A stretch of 64,000 nucleotides of DNA from assembly GCA_037133915.1 (NCBI GenBank), contig JBAXND010000015.1:26468-90467 (forward strand), in the 5' to 3' direction. Source of the stretch: Bacteroidota bacterium. GTDB taxonomy: Bacteria; Bacteroidota; Bacteroidia; Bacteroidales; CAIWKO01. Of this stretch, positions 36,632-45,807 are shown piece by piece (positions within the stretch are counted from its first letter, which is position 1; each line of letters begins with the position of its first letter). The notes under the pieces are model-generated. The model saw nothing but the letters and a program-made list of their open reading frames with translations. It searched no databases and was not told the origin of the DNA. A program made the translations under genes and the position numbers.

Positions 36632-38992
36632 ATGATGCGTCGCTCCCTTCTGATAATTTGTTTGACTATATACGGATCCTGCCTGATGGCACAGAGTCTG
36701 ACGCAAACCGTTCGGGGTATCATCATCGATCAGGATACGCGCTCTCCTCTTCCGGGTGCCAATATTATTGTACTCCATTCGCAGCCTTTGCTCGGTGCAA
36801 ACTCAGGCATTGACGGTCGGTTCCGGATTGAAAAAGTTCCCGTTGGCAGGCAGGATATCAAAATTTCTTTCATCGGTTACGATGATATTATTGTAAGTCA
36901 AACCGAAGTGCTTTCAGCCAAAGAGCTGGTACTCACGATTGAGTTGCATCAAAAAGCAGTTTTCAGCAAGGAAGTGGTAATCAGTGCCACCGCAGAAAAA
37001 GAGAATCCGGTGAATGAAATGTCGATAATAAGCACCCGCAACTTCTCCATTGAAGAAACAAACCGCTTTGCGGGTGCATGGGGCGACCCGTCGCGTATGG
37101 TATCGAATTTTGCAGGCGTTTCCATTGTTTCCGATAAACGAAACGACATTATTGTAAGAGGCAATTCACCGGTGGGCGTACTCTGGATGCTCGACGGTAT
37201 TGAAATCCCCAACCCGAATCATTTTGCGGTTGCAGGAAGCAGCGGCGGCGCCATCAGTATGATAAACAACAATCTGCTCGACAATTCCGATTTCTCTACA
37301 GGTGCTTTTTCAGCGGAATACGGAAATGCGACCTCAGCAGTATTTGACCTCCGCATGCGCAATGGAAATAATGAGAAGCGCGAATACCTCTTTCAGGTAG
37401 GCGCACATGGATTTGAACTCGGCATGGAAGGCCCGTTTATAAAGGGAAAAAGTGCATCATACATGGCGAGTTACCGCTACTCAACACTTGCATTGCTTGA
37501 TTTAATGGGCATTTCATTGATTGACGCGGTACCCATTTTTCAGGATCTTACCGTAAAGCTGAATTTCCCGATTAAGAAAGGAAGTATTTCGTTTTTTGCC
37601 CTTGGCGGAAAAAGCAAAGCGGTCTATCATCCCGATAAGGATTCATCATCTCTTGAATTACCCGACGACAGATATGGTTACGCTTCAGGCTCCGACATGG
37701 GCGTGGCAGGCATTACATGGCTTTGGCTGCTCAACAAAAACACCTATATGAAAACATCGCTGTCATCCTCATTATTTAATCCTTATGGATTGGACGACAG
37801 CACGGGCTTAAATCAAAAAATATATGAACTGAGCTCCAGCAGCCTCACGGAACAGCGGAATGTAATGTCTGTTACGTTTAATTCCAAGCTGAATCCGCGG
37901 CATTTGCTGCGCTGGGGCGTCAATGGCAACTATATCAGACTTGACAACAACAGCTACAAAACGTCATGGATTCCGGCAGAACAAACAACAAAAATAAATG
38001 AGTTTACGGGTGACCTGACGCTGCTTCAGGCATTTTTTCAATGGAAATATTCCATTCGGGAAAACCTGACACTCAACGCCGGCTCCCATTTTTTATATCT
38101 TTTGCTGAATAAACATTACAGCATAGAACCCCGTGTTGCACTGCGCTGGAGCCTGGGTGCAAATCATGCCATCAGCGCCGGTGTCGGCATTCATGGGCTT
38201 ACACAGCCAACAGCTTTGTATTATACCGAACAGATTCAGCCCGACGGTTCGATATTGCTGCCGAATAAAAAACTCGATTTCACCAAGGCGCTTCATTATG
38301 TTCTGGGTTATGACTGGATGATATCAGAGAACCTGCACATGCGCCTGGAAGCCTATTATCAAGGCATGTACAACGTGCCGATAAGCCTGGATAATCCTAC
38401 ACTTTCCATGTTGAACTTTGGCACTTCAGATAATATCTTTACCAATTCCACATTCAGAAATGACGGTAAAGGCCGCAATTACGGCATAGAAGCCACGTTT
38501 GAGAAATTCTTCAGCAAGGGAAGCTATTTCCTGCTGACGGGCTCACTGTTCGATTCAAAATATACGGATGGCAACGGTATTATTCACGATACGCGCTTCA
38601 ACTGCCGTTATGCCGCTAATCTGCTTGCCGGTCAGGAATTTAAACTTGGCAGGAAAAAGAAAAATACGATTGGCGTCAGTACGGCTGTTATAGCCGTTGG
38701 CGGGCAGCACTTCACACCCATCAATCTGGATGCGTCGCGGATGCATGGCTATACAGTACTTTATGATTCACTCGCATTTAAGGGCAGATTTAAGGATTAC
38801 TTTAAAGTTGATTTACGCCTCAGATATATCATCAATTCCCGCCGTTTTTCGCACGAAATCGCACTGGAATGTGCCAACATTTTCAACAGGTCCAATGTTG
38901 AGAGTATTAATTATAACCCGAATACAGGCGAAATTGTCTATGGCTACCAGCTACCGAGAGTTCCGGTTTTTTCATACCGATTAATGTTCTGA
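36632..38992 (+). CDS. TonB-dependent outer-membrane receptor
   Basis: A 786-residue protein. Signal RRSLLIICLTIYGSCLMAQ, then a carboxypeptidase-regulatory-like domain (residues 26-110; VRGIIIDQDTRSPLPGANII), then the plug domain (FAGVSIVSDKRNDIIVRGNSP and LDGIEIPNP), and a beta-barrel to the C-terminus (FSYRLMF, ending in Phe). It imports a substrate, probably a chelate or glycan. No SusD-type partner follows; the next gene, 4 bp downstream, is a hypothetical. Confidence 0.9.
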   Translation: MMRRSLLIICLTIYGSCLMAQSLTQTVRGIIIDQDTRSPLPGANIIVLHSQPLLGANSGIDGRFRIEKVPVGRQDIKISFIGYDDIIVSQTEVLSAKELVLTIELHQKAVFSKEVVISATAEKENPVNEMSIISTRNFSIEETNRFAGAWGDPSRMVSNFAGVSIVSDKRNDIIVRGNSPVGVLWMLDGIEIPNPNHFAVAGSSGGAISMINNNLLDNSDFSTGAFSAEYGNATSAVFDLRMRNGNNEKREYLFQVGAHGFELGMEGPFIKGKSASYMASYRYSTLALLDLMGISLIDAVPIFQDLTVKLNFPIKKGSISFFALGGKSKAVYHPDKDSSSLELPDDRYGYASGSDMGVAGITWLWLLNKNTYMKTSLSSSLFNPYGLDDSTGLNQKIYELSSSSLTEQRNVMSVTFNSKLNPRHLLRWGVNGNYIRLDNNSYKTSWIPAEQTTKINEFTGDLTLLQAFFQWKYSIRENLTLNAGSHFLYLLLNKHYSIEPRVALRWSLGANHAISAGVGIHGLTQPTALYYTEQIQPDGSILLPNKKLDFTKALHYVLGYDWMISENLHMRLEAYYQGMYNVPISLDNPTLSMLNFGTSDNIFTNSTFRNDGKGRNYGIEATFEKFFSKGSYFLLTGSLFDSKYTDGNGIIHDTRFNCRYAANLLAGQEFKLGRKKKNTIGVSTAVIAVGGQHFTPINLDASRMHGYTVLYDSLAFKGRFKDYFKVDLRLRYIINSRRFSHEIALECANIFNRSNVESINYNPNTGEIVYGYQLPRVPVFSYRLMF

Positions 38993-38996
38993 CATC

Positions 38997-39671
38997 ATGC
39001 TAACAATACAGCGATATAAAACTTCTGAAATAGCCGTCAATTCAGCATTGTACAAAAAATTGCTGAGCATTGTAGCAGAGCGCTACGCCACGGCAGAGCA
39101 TACCTTTCGCTACGGACTGGACTTTTCCACAGATGTTTATTGCGCTTTTCTGAATGACGAATGTTGCGGATTCTGCATGATTGCATACAAAAACATTCGA
39201 ATCGATGAGGCTTCGGAAACAGCTTCATTATACATGGGACTGGCGGTAAGAAAAGAAGACAACAAGTTTAAAACCGTGATTTTTCATCTGATGAAAAAGA
39301 TTCTGTACGACGCTGCTGAATTCAGGAACACCTGTCCTTCCGACATTCCCGTTTGGGCAACGACGTCGTCACCTGCTGTTTTTTCAGCATTTCATTCAGC
39401 CTTTATTCATGTGGAACCGGCTCTTGACGGAGCATACAGCGACGAAGGGGCGTTTCTGGCAGATGCCATAAAAAAACAATATTATAAAGTGACCGCAAAC
39501 GCACACCCGTTTGTACTTCATTCACAATCAAAAACCCTGTACTCTGACCGGGAGCATCTGGCCGTTCAGAATAAAACAACAATGCGCGGTTACAAGCTTT
39601 TTAAAGAACTGAACATTGATGATGCGGCAGGCGACCGCATCCTGATGATTGGCCGGCTGAAAAATGATTAG
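38997..39671 (+). CDS. Hypothetical protein (224 aa)
   Basis: It begins 4 bp after the TonB receptor stop (ATG 38997). There is no signal peptide. Some segments (AFLNDECCGFCMIAYKNI, EASLYMGLAVRKEDNKFKTV) recall the beta-strand/turn pattern of GNAT acetyltransferases, but no P-loop-like acetyl-CoA motif (Q/RxxGxG/A) is seen. Three cysteines cluster at CCGFC. Likely co-transcribed with the receptor; function unknown. Confidence 0.65.
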   Translation: MLTIQRYKTSEIAVNSALYKKLLSIVAERYATAEHTFRYGLDFSTDVYCAFLNDECCGFCMIAYKNIRIDEASETASLYMGLAVRKEDNKFKTVIFHLMKKILYDAAEFRNTCPSDIPVWATTSSPAVFSAFHSAFIHVEPALDGAYSDEGAFLADAIKKQYYKVTANAHPFVLHSQSKTLYSDREHLAVQNKTTMRGYKLFKELNIDDAAGDRILMIGRLKND

Positions 39672-39709
39672 TTGCCGCGTTTTTTCTACCTTCGCTCTGC
39701 AATAATAAT

Positions 39710-40699
39710 ATGAGCCCTACTTCAAACAGGATAAAAGCATTTTTTAAAGAAGTGTTCAGCGACACCAAAACCACTTCGTGGATGATGCTGCGGATTATGA
39801 TTCCTGTTTCGATTGTCGTCAAGATATTAAAAGAAACCGGCGCCATCAATATTATCGGCGATGCGCTGGCACCCATCATGAAACTGGCAGGTCTACCGGG
39901 AGAAATGGGGTTGGTATGGGCGACGGGCATGATAACCAACCTTTTCGGAGGCATCCTCGCCTACCTCAATCTTGCCAATAATTATCCGCTCACGGTGGCG
40001 CAAATTACCGTGCTGGCGAGTATGATGCTGGTGGCACACACCTTTCCTATTGAACTGCAGGTAGCGCGCAAGGCCGGCGTCAAGCTTATCGCGATGTTTT
40101 TGATTCGCTTTGTATTTGCTTTTATTCTGGGAGCCTTGCTAAACCTTATTTACAGCAGTTTAAATATTTTTAATCAGGTTTCGGTCATCAAATGGCGTCC
40201 TCAGCTTCAGCCAGATCCGACCATTTATCAATGGGCCATTGGCGAAGCTAAAAACTATCTCATCATTCTGCTGTTCATTTTCTCACTGATATTTCTGGTG
40301 AAGCTGTTGCGCGAACTGGGAATTATCAGGATTATCACAAAAATCATTGGTCCGCTGCTGCGCGCACTGAGCATAGGCGAAGGTGTTTCAACCATTACCA
40401 TTGTCGGGCTCACACTGGGAGTAGTTTACGGAGGCGCACTCATTATTGCCGAAGCAAAAAATCAAGCCATCAGCCGAAAAGACATTTTGTTTTCCATGGT
40501 TTTAATGGGGCTTTGCCACAGCATTATTGAAGATACCATTCTTGTTGTTTCGCTGGGCGCGGATATCTCCGGTGTGCTCATTATCCGCTTCATATTTGCA
40601 CTGATTATTACCTTTGCTTTCGTAAAAATTGTGCGGCGATTACCCGAACGTACTGTTGGAAAATATCTTCTTACGAAAAAGAGTCCTTCAGCAACCTGA
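39710..40699 (+). CDS. Nucleoside-recognition (Gate) domain membrane protein
   Basis: A 329-residue membrane protein with about eight hydrophobic segments arranged in two related halves: the first near WATGMITNLFGGILAYLNL and the second near GLTLGVVYGGALIIAE, each with LP/IGPL-type Gly motifs. Such Gate-domain pairs occur in SpmA/SpmB and nucleoside-transport-like proteins. A possible -7 box (TACCTTCG) lies near 39687. Substrate is unknown; it stands alone. Confidence 0.75.
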   Translation: MSPTSNRIKAFFKEVFSDTKTTSWMMLRIMIPVSIVVKILKETGAINIIGDALAPIMKLAGLPGEMGLVWATGMITNLFGGILAYLNLANNYPLTVAQITVLASMMLVAHTFPIELQVARKAGVKLIAMFLIRFVFAFILGALLNLIYSSLNIFNQVSVIKWRPQLQPDPTIYQWAIGEAKNYLIILLFIFSLIFLVKLLRELGIIRIITKIIGPLLRALSIGEGVSTITIVGLTLGVVYGGALIIAEAKNQAISRKDILFSMVLMGLCHSIIEDTILVVSLGADISGVLIIRFIFALIITFAFVKIVRRLPERTVGKYLLTKKSPSAT

Positions 40700-40743
40700 C
40701 ATTCTTGACAGAGTGTTTAACACGCTTACATATAATATTTCCA

Positions 40744-40751
40744 TATCTTTG
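40744..40751 (+). promoter_or_regulatory. -7 box TATCTTTG
   Basis: TATCTTTG 14 bp before ATG 40766, giving a very short leader. Confidence 0.45.
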
Positions 40752-40765
40752 TAAAAAAAGAAATC

Positions 40766-41689
40766 ATGAGAACACTTTTTGTAATTATCGCATTCGCACT
40801 GCTTTCACTCAATGTGCAGGCAGCAAAGCCGGGTGTCCCGATTCAGGATAAAATATCAGATAAGGCAGTGGCGGCTCCATCCAATATTGCCGTTATCGAT
40901 ACCGGCTTCAATGTTATTATTGACGGGAAAAGCATTAACCTGTGCAAAGCTCAAAATGCCCGGGTGAGCTACTTTAATTGCATTAATAAGGTTATTTATA
41001 TTGTTCTCGACAGCAATTCGGCAGAACCCGGCTGGATTATCCGGACTTTTTATTCCGTCGATTCAAAAACAAAAAATAAATTGCAGCTGGCAACATTGCA
41101 AATCCCAAAACCCGACAATAAAAAATCGGACCATCTGGTTGATATTACTTCCGGCAAACCGGTAAATATCTATCCGGGCGGAGTACTTCCTTCGGTTACA
41201 TGGCCCGGACTGATAAGCTGCTTTATGTTTGAAAATGGGGCAACTGCTTTCGATTATCTTTATGGAAATATTGTTTTTGTGACTGCCGAAAAAGGTATGA
41301 TTGTATATGACAGAGCATCGCATAAAATCCGCAAAATTGGAATTAAAGATGCCGCTAACAATAAATATGCTTCGCCCTATTTTTCATCGGATGCTAACCG
41401 TGTAGCCTACGTGCACTCGCGCAATTTCAGCAGCACCAATCCCAGTACCGACATAATTTTCTACGACCTTGCGGTTCAGAAATACGTAAAAAGGATTCAA
41501 ACATTCGACGTACTGCAAACTCAGTTATCCACCGACAACAAAAAAACACTGACTGTGTATTGCCGTCACATGAACGCCCGCAGTACCGCCACGGTCAAAG
41601 ATTATATCTGGCGTATCGACATTGTTGACCTCGATAAGGTTGAATCGGAGCGGACTATAGAAGGTATCAGTGCCTGCTGGATTAAGTAA
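40766..41689 (+). CDS. Secreted protein, beta-propeller-like
   Basis: A 307-residue protein with signal (RTLFVIIAFALLSLNVQAA). The mature part has several short strands with turns such as VIDTGFNVIIDGK, GNIVFVTAEKGMIVYD and FSSDANRVAYVHSRN, which resemble TolB/WD40-type propeller blades. No enzyme motif was recognised. It ends WIK. Exported; function unknown. Confidence 0.65.
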   Translation: MRTLFVIIAFALLSLNVQAAKPGVPIQDKISDKAVAAPSNIAVIDTGFNVIIDGKSINLCKAQNARVSYFNCINKVIYIVLDSNSAEPGWIIRTFYSVDSKTKNKLQLATLQIPKPDNKKSDHLVDITSGKPVNIYPGGVLPSVTWPGLISCFMFENGATAFDYLYGNIVFVTAEKGMIVYDRASHKIRKIGIKDAANNKYASPYFSSDANRVAYVHSRNFSSTNPSTDIIFYDLAVQKYVKRIQTFDVLQTQLSTDNKKTLTVYCRHMNARSTATVKDYIWRIDIVDLDKVESERTIEGISACWIK

Positions 41690-41787
41690 TTCATTACGGT
41701 CTTAGCCTGCACTTATTTTTTGCATGTTTTTTTTTAATACTGTTCGAAAAGATTTAATAATTTCATTGCCGTTTTTAATCATAGAAG

Positions 41788-42366
41788 ATGATGGAATACA
41801 TCAGTATTATAATTATTGCCCTTTTAATTAACAACGTTGTTCTGGCGCAATTTCTGGGAGTTTGCCCCTTTCTGGGTGTCTCCAATAAAACCTCCACCGC
41901 TCTTGGAATGGGTGGCGCCGTTATTTTTGTAATGACGCTGGCGAATCTGGTCACATGGCTCATACATTATTATGTTTTGGTTCCGCTGGGGGTGCAATTT
42001 CTGCAAACCATCAGTTTTATACTTGTAATTGCTTCTCTGGTGCAGATTGTTGAAATTATTCTGAGAAAATCAAACCCTTCACTGTATCAGGCACTGGGCA
42101 TTTACCTTCCGCTTATAACAACCAACTGCGCTGTGCTGGGTATTGCCATTCTGGCCATTCATAAAGAATATTCACTTATCGGAAGTGTTGTTTACGCTGC
42201 CGCTACAGCAGCCGGATTTACGCTTGCCTTACTTCTGATGGCCGGCATTCGCGAACAGCTTGAAATTTTTGGCGTTCCCAAAGCAATGCGCGGCTTCCCC
42301 ATTGCGCTGATTACTGCAGGACTGCTTGCCATGGCTTTCATGGGCTTTACCGGAATAGTAAAATAA
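41788..42366 (+). CDS. rnfA: Rnf electron-transport complex subunit RnfA (detached copy)
   Basis: A 192-residue membrane protein with six helices. Motifs: LINNVVLAQFLGVCPFLG, GVSNKTSTALGMGGAV, and LITTNCAVLG with a Cys in the loop, plus GIREQLEIFGVP. It fits RnfA/RsxA (RnfE and NqrD/E are paralogues, and the cluster at 54 kb already has an RnfE, so this is the A type). RnfA forms part of the Na+/H+-coupled ferredoxin:NAD oxidoreductase. Here it lies 11.6 kb before rnfB-C-D-G-E, whereas A normally sits at the end of the operon. Confidence 0.9.
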   Translation: MMEYISIIIIALLINNVVLAQFLGVCPFLGVSNKTSTALGMGGAVIFVMTLANLVTWLIHYYVLVPLGVQFLQTISFILVIASLVQIVEIILRKSNPSLYQALGIYLPLITTNCAVLGIAILAIHKEYSLIGSVVYAAATAAGFTLALLLMAGIREQLEIFGVPKAMRGFPIALITAGLLAMAFMGFTGIVK

Positions 42367-42388
42367 GCATATTAGAATCTCCTTAATC

Positions 42389-42406
42389 ATTTGGTTTTAA
42401 CCAAAT
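42389..42406. other. Perfect inverted repeat between rnfA and the Cys-PAS gene
   Basis: ATTTGGTT-TT-AACCAAAT: 8-bp arms, 2-nt spacer, no T-tract. It could be an operator or a weak terminator. It lies 34 bp before ATG 42440. Confidence 0.45.
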
Positions 42407-42439
42407 CATGTCATATATTGCAGTTTAATTTCTATCTAA

Positions 42440-42961
42440 ATGGATAATAAACTATCAATGTCATACATGAGTTTTGACGGACTTTCAAAATCAAGTGAAT
42501 TTCTCACTTTGGTGCTCAATAATATTGGCACTTGCGTATTGATGCTGGACAAAGACATGATGCTTGTTGCATTGAATGATGTTTCCAAAACGATGTTCTC
42601 CAATTATGCGAATGAGCATAATGAGTACAGACATTGCGGCAATGTGCTGGGTTGCGCCTGGACGGTTGATACACAGCAGCAATGCGGGACCACCGAAGCT
42701 TGTAAAATCTGTAATCTGCGCGAAGCAGGTCTTCTGACCGTTCTGACCAAAAAGCCCGTATACAAAAGCCGCCTTGACCGTGAGTTTTACACGATTGACG
42801 GTAAAAAAACACTCAAGCATTTACAGTTTTCAACACGCATTTTTGAGTATCTGGATGAGAACTATGTAATAGTTTTTGTGGAAGACATCACCCATCTTAT
42901 AGAGCAGCATGAACTCATCCGTGACCTGAAAGAAAGACTGCTGCAACTCGGCGACTCCTAA
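42440..42961 (+). CDS. Stand-alone PAS domain with Cys-rich insertion
   Basis: A 173-residue protein with a PAS-like start (LVLNNIGTCVLMLDKDMMLVALN) and end (FVEDITHLIEQHELI, coiled). In the middle five cysteines lie within 26 residues: C66-x5-C72-x9-C82-x5-C88-x2-C91. Such an insertion suggests metal or Fe-S binding, hence a redox sensor. There is no output domain. It lies 73 bp after rnfA and may regulate or accompany it. A chance neighbour is the alternative. Confidence 0.75.
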   Translation: MDNKLSMSYMSFDGLSKSSEFLTLVLNNIGTCVLMLDKDMMLVALNDVSKTMFSNYANEHNEYRHCGNVLGCAWTVDTQQQCGTTEACKICNLREAGLLTVLTKKPVYKSRLDREFYTIDGKKTLKHLQFSTRIFEYLDENYVIVFVEDITHLIEQHELIRDLKERLLQLGDS

Positions 42962-42992
42962 AATATCACAGCCTGTTTAAGCGGTAATTTAT

Positions 42993-43000
42993 TAATTTTG
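42993..43000 (+). promoter_or_regulatory. -7 box TAATTTTG
   Basis: TAATTTTG 68 bp before ATG 43069. Confidence 0.4.
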
Positions 43001-43068
43001 TGCCTGCATGCGATGGTCGGAAGACGACATTCCGCAGTTACATGCTTAACGAAAAGTAGAATTACTCT

Positions 43069-43890
43069 ATGATGATTATGAAACCTGCGCTGAATTGCCG
43101 ACCTAAACTCATCTCTACATTATTTTTCACCATATTGATTGTTTGTTCCTTTTCATTATCGGCACAGCAAGCGCTTAAATGTCCCAGAGGAATTTCCAAC
43201 TGCCGCGGCTTATGCGGTTGGTATATCGATAACGACCACGATGGTTATTGCGATTACTCCGCCTTTACGCCCGACGTTGCCAAAAAACTTGCTGACCGCA
43301 AGGATTCCATTGCCAAAGTTCAGCTGAAAAAAGAAAAAGCACGGCTCGACAGTATTGCCGCCGCGGAAAAGGCAAAAATTACGGCAGAAAAAAAGAAATC
43401 AAATGCCGGAAATAATAATCAGGAAAAAGAAGTTATTGTTGAAGAACCACCTGCCAAACAGCCGACAAAGGCAAATTGCGGCGACTGCGCCTATTATAAG
43501 CCTGCACCACCCGTTGATACAGCACCTCAGACTATGCCGGCAAAAGCATTATACGATTTGATTCCTATAAGCATCATCTCACTGATATTATACCTGCTCA
43601 CGTTTTTTCTGTCGCGCGTGGGAACAATCACCAGGTCAATACACCGTAAAATATGGAATGTACTGCTGCTGATTACTTTTCTGGTGACCGGCTTAGTCGG
43701 CCTGTTTCTGGTGGTACAATTGAATTACAACCTGCTTTTCGACTGGGTGCGCCCACTTCTATACTGGCATGTAGAATTTGGTATCGGCATGGCATGCATC
43801 TCCATCTTCCATATTTTATGGCACCTGAAATATTTCCTGAACCTGTTTAAAGCAGCAAAGAAAAAATCGTCAAAAGAGCATGGCGATTAA
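43069..43890 (+). CDS. Cys-rich, Ca-loop-like secreted/membrane protein with His-bearing helices
   Basis: A 273-residue protein. After a signal (LISTLFFTILIVCSFSLSAQ), residues 38-62 hold C38-x6-C45-x3-C49 and a DNDHDGYCD loop (D54, D56, D58, G59) of calcium-loop type with C61. A Lys/Glu-rich coil (residues 80-135) leads to C137-x2-C140, then four helices (about residues 160-260). Histidines in SIHRK, YWHVEFG and IFHILWH would suit heme b, as in DUF4405-type redox proteins. Inference: an electron-transfer or sensor protein at the membrane. It lies next to the Cys-PAS gene and rnfA and overlaps the convergent gene by 4 bp. Confidence 0.7.
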   Translation: MMIMKPALNCRPKLISTLFFTILIVCSFSLSAQQALKCPRGISNCRGLCGWYIDNDHDGYCDYSAFTPDVAKKLADRKDSIAKVQLKKEKARLDSIAAAEKAKITAEKKKSNAGNNNQEKEVIVEEPPAKQPTKANCGDCAYYKPAPPVDTAPQTMPAKALYDLIPISIISLILYLLTFFLSRVGTITRSIHRKIWNVLLLITFLVTGLVGLFLVVQLNYNLLFDWVRPLLYWHVEFGIGMACISIFHILWHLKYFLNLFKAAKKKSSKEHGD

Positions 43891-45761
43891 AGTTTAATAA
43901 AGGCACCGAACATCTTTTGAAGATATGCTTTGCCCTCGCGAAGTATGTCGCTGCCACTTGCACTTGAATCGCGTTTAACGTCCATCACTACCTGTCCCAG
44001 ATTATGGTCGTATACCACCTCTGCGGCAGGTGTGACGAAACCAAAGCCATTGTCAAAAGCATAAAAAGCAAAGCCATTGGAATATTTATTGAATAGATTT
44101 TTACTCCATTGATACTGCCGGCGCTTTTCGGCAGAAATGTTTAATTGTGCAAGCATGGTGGCCGGAAAGTCAACCTGAGAACCGGTATTTTTTATGTGCA
44201 TTCCTCTAAATTCGGGTTTTATAACATCGCCAAAAAGCAGGAACGGAATATGATGGCGTAGCGGCTCGTTATAAGCTCGATTCATAGGGTAACGATGGGC
44301 ATGATCGGCGGTAATGATAAATATGGTGTTGCTGAACCATGGCTGCGAACGGGCTTTTTGTATAAAATCAAATACCGTTTTATCGGCATAATGAGCTGTA
44401 TTTTTATAATTATCGATAATACTGCCGCCTTTAAACACCTGCTCAACATCGGCATCAAACGCTTCGTGGTTGGTAATGGTTGCAATGATGGAGAAAAACG
44501 GCTGGCGAAGCTTCATGGCATCGGCAATCACATAACTGTATACATCTTCGTCGTAGGCACCCCACTGCGTGCGGCGGGTGTAAGGAACCTCATGCTCACC
44601 CGACAATTTATCAATTCCTGCGGAAATAAGATAGGTGTCGGTATTTGCAAATTTGTAATTTCCGCCACAGTAATAAGAAGTATAATAACCCGTATCACTC
44701 AGTGTGCGCACAAGATTCGGCATTTTATCGAACTTACCGAAGTTTTTGATTACCGCAGATGCCGGTTGTGCCGGGAAGCCGCTGATCATAGCAACCAGTC
44801 CCTGGTCGGTGCGGAAACCGCTTGCATAAAAATCGGTAAACAGAATGCCTTGTTTGCACAGGGAATCAAAGCAAGGAGCAATGCCCTTTTCGCCACCCAA
44901 AACATCAAAATTATCGGCGCTCATACTTTCCATCATCACCAGAATAATATTCGGCCTGCTTGTGGTGAGAATATGGTTGGTGGTATCCTTCTCGGTTTTA
45001 TACAGACCTTCAACAAGCGCCGTTGCAGTCGCATCATCAAAATAATTGTACGGGTTCACGGTTACCTGCGGCTTTGCAATAATTTCAACAACATTCCAGA
45101 AACCATTGAGCGCGGCATTATTCAGTACCGGATATTTCGAAAAATATACCCACGACTTGCTTAAAGGATATTTCTGAAACCCGCCCCGAATGCCGGTAAA
45201 CAATAGTCCCGACAAAATCACAAACACCAGAGCGGTCACGTATGGGCGCAGCATCAGGGCTTTTCTGAAACGGATAAACCGCAAAAAAATCCATATTAAT
45301 ATCCCGGAAAAAATAAAAAACAGGATGAAATACCACAAATTTTGAATTGAGAAAATCAGACTGGCCGTTTCGGCACCAACGGTACCAAGTGCAAATGCTT
45401 TTGCATTCAGCTTTGAACCCCAGTTAGCATAGATTGAGATATCTGAAAAGCTGATGGCGAGGCACAGAATCAATACAGCTATCAGGTAGACATTCACAAT
45501 TTTATGAATGACGCCGAAGCGCTTCAGCAAGAGTGCCATCGAATAAAGCAGCACGGGCAGCACCAGAATGTAACAGGCGGTAGAGATATCCATTCCCAGC
45601 GCATACCAGTATGACGAAGCGATGAGGCCTGCAGGAATGTCTTTCAAAGATTCAAGGTTAAACAGCAAAAACACCGAGCGTTGCAGTGCAAAAATCAACA
45701 TCCAGAAAATAAAAATTCGTACAATAAAAACGATATAGTCTTTAAGACTGCCTTTGCTCAT
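43887..45761 (-). CDS. LTA-synthase-family membrane sulfatase/phosphatase
   Basis: A 624-residue protein with about five N-terminal helices (residues 12-180) and an extracytoplasmic alkaline-phosphatase-like domain. Metal and nucleophile motifs: ILVMMESMS (E278), SGFRTDQG (T318, the nucleophile position), and ITADHAHR near the C-terminus. Members move glycerol-phosphate or other polar head groups onto lipids or glycans. In Bacteroidota the substrate is unknown. The end overlaps the convergent gene at 43890; divergent from 45808 with 46 bp between. Confidence 0.85.
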   Translation of the reverse strand: MSKGSLKDYIVFIVRIFIFWMLIFALQRSVFLLFNLESLKDIPAGLIASSYWYALGMDISTACYILVLPVLLYSMALLLKRFGVIHKIVNVYLIAVLILCLAISFSDISIYANWGSKLNAKAFALGTVGAETASLIFSIQNLWYFILFFIFSGILIWIFLRFIRFRKALMLRPYVTALVFVILSGLLFTGIRGGFQKYPLSKSWVYFSKYPVLNNAALNGFWNVVEIIAKPQVTVNPYNYFDDATATALVEGLYKTEKDTTNHILTTSRPNIILVMMESMSADNFDVLGGEKGIAPCFDSLCKQGILFTDFYASGFRTDQGLVAMISGFPAQPASAVIKNFGKFDKMPNLVRTLSDTGYYTSYYCGGNYKFANTDTYLISAGIDKLSGEHEVPYTRRTQWGAYDEDVYSYVIADAMKLRQPFFSIIATITNHEAFDADVEQVFKGGSIIDNYKNTAHYADKTVFDFIQKARSQPWFSNTIFIITADHAHRYPMNRAYNEPLRHHIPFLLFGDVIKPEFRGMHIKNTGSQVDFPATMLAQLNISAEKRRQYQWSKNLFNKYSNGFAFYAFDNGFGFVTPAAEVVYDHNLGQVVMDVKRDSSASGSDILREGKAYLQKMFGAFIKL

Positions 45762-45807
45762 AGCTAAATAATACTAATTTTGGAACCGTAAAATTAATAT
45801 AAACCTG

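Noticed and set aside
41700..41787. -7 box upstream of rnfA
   Set aside because: The TATTTTTTG there has one T too many for TAnnTTTG, and no TTG element fits; not listed.
44295..45164. 289-aa plus-strand frame opposite the LTA-synthase-like gene
   Set aside because: It lies wholly within a gene with intact catalytic motifs, and its own sequence shows no domain.
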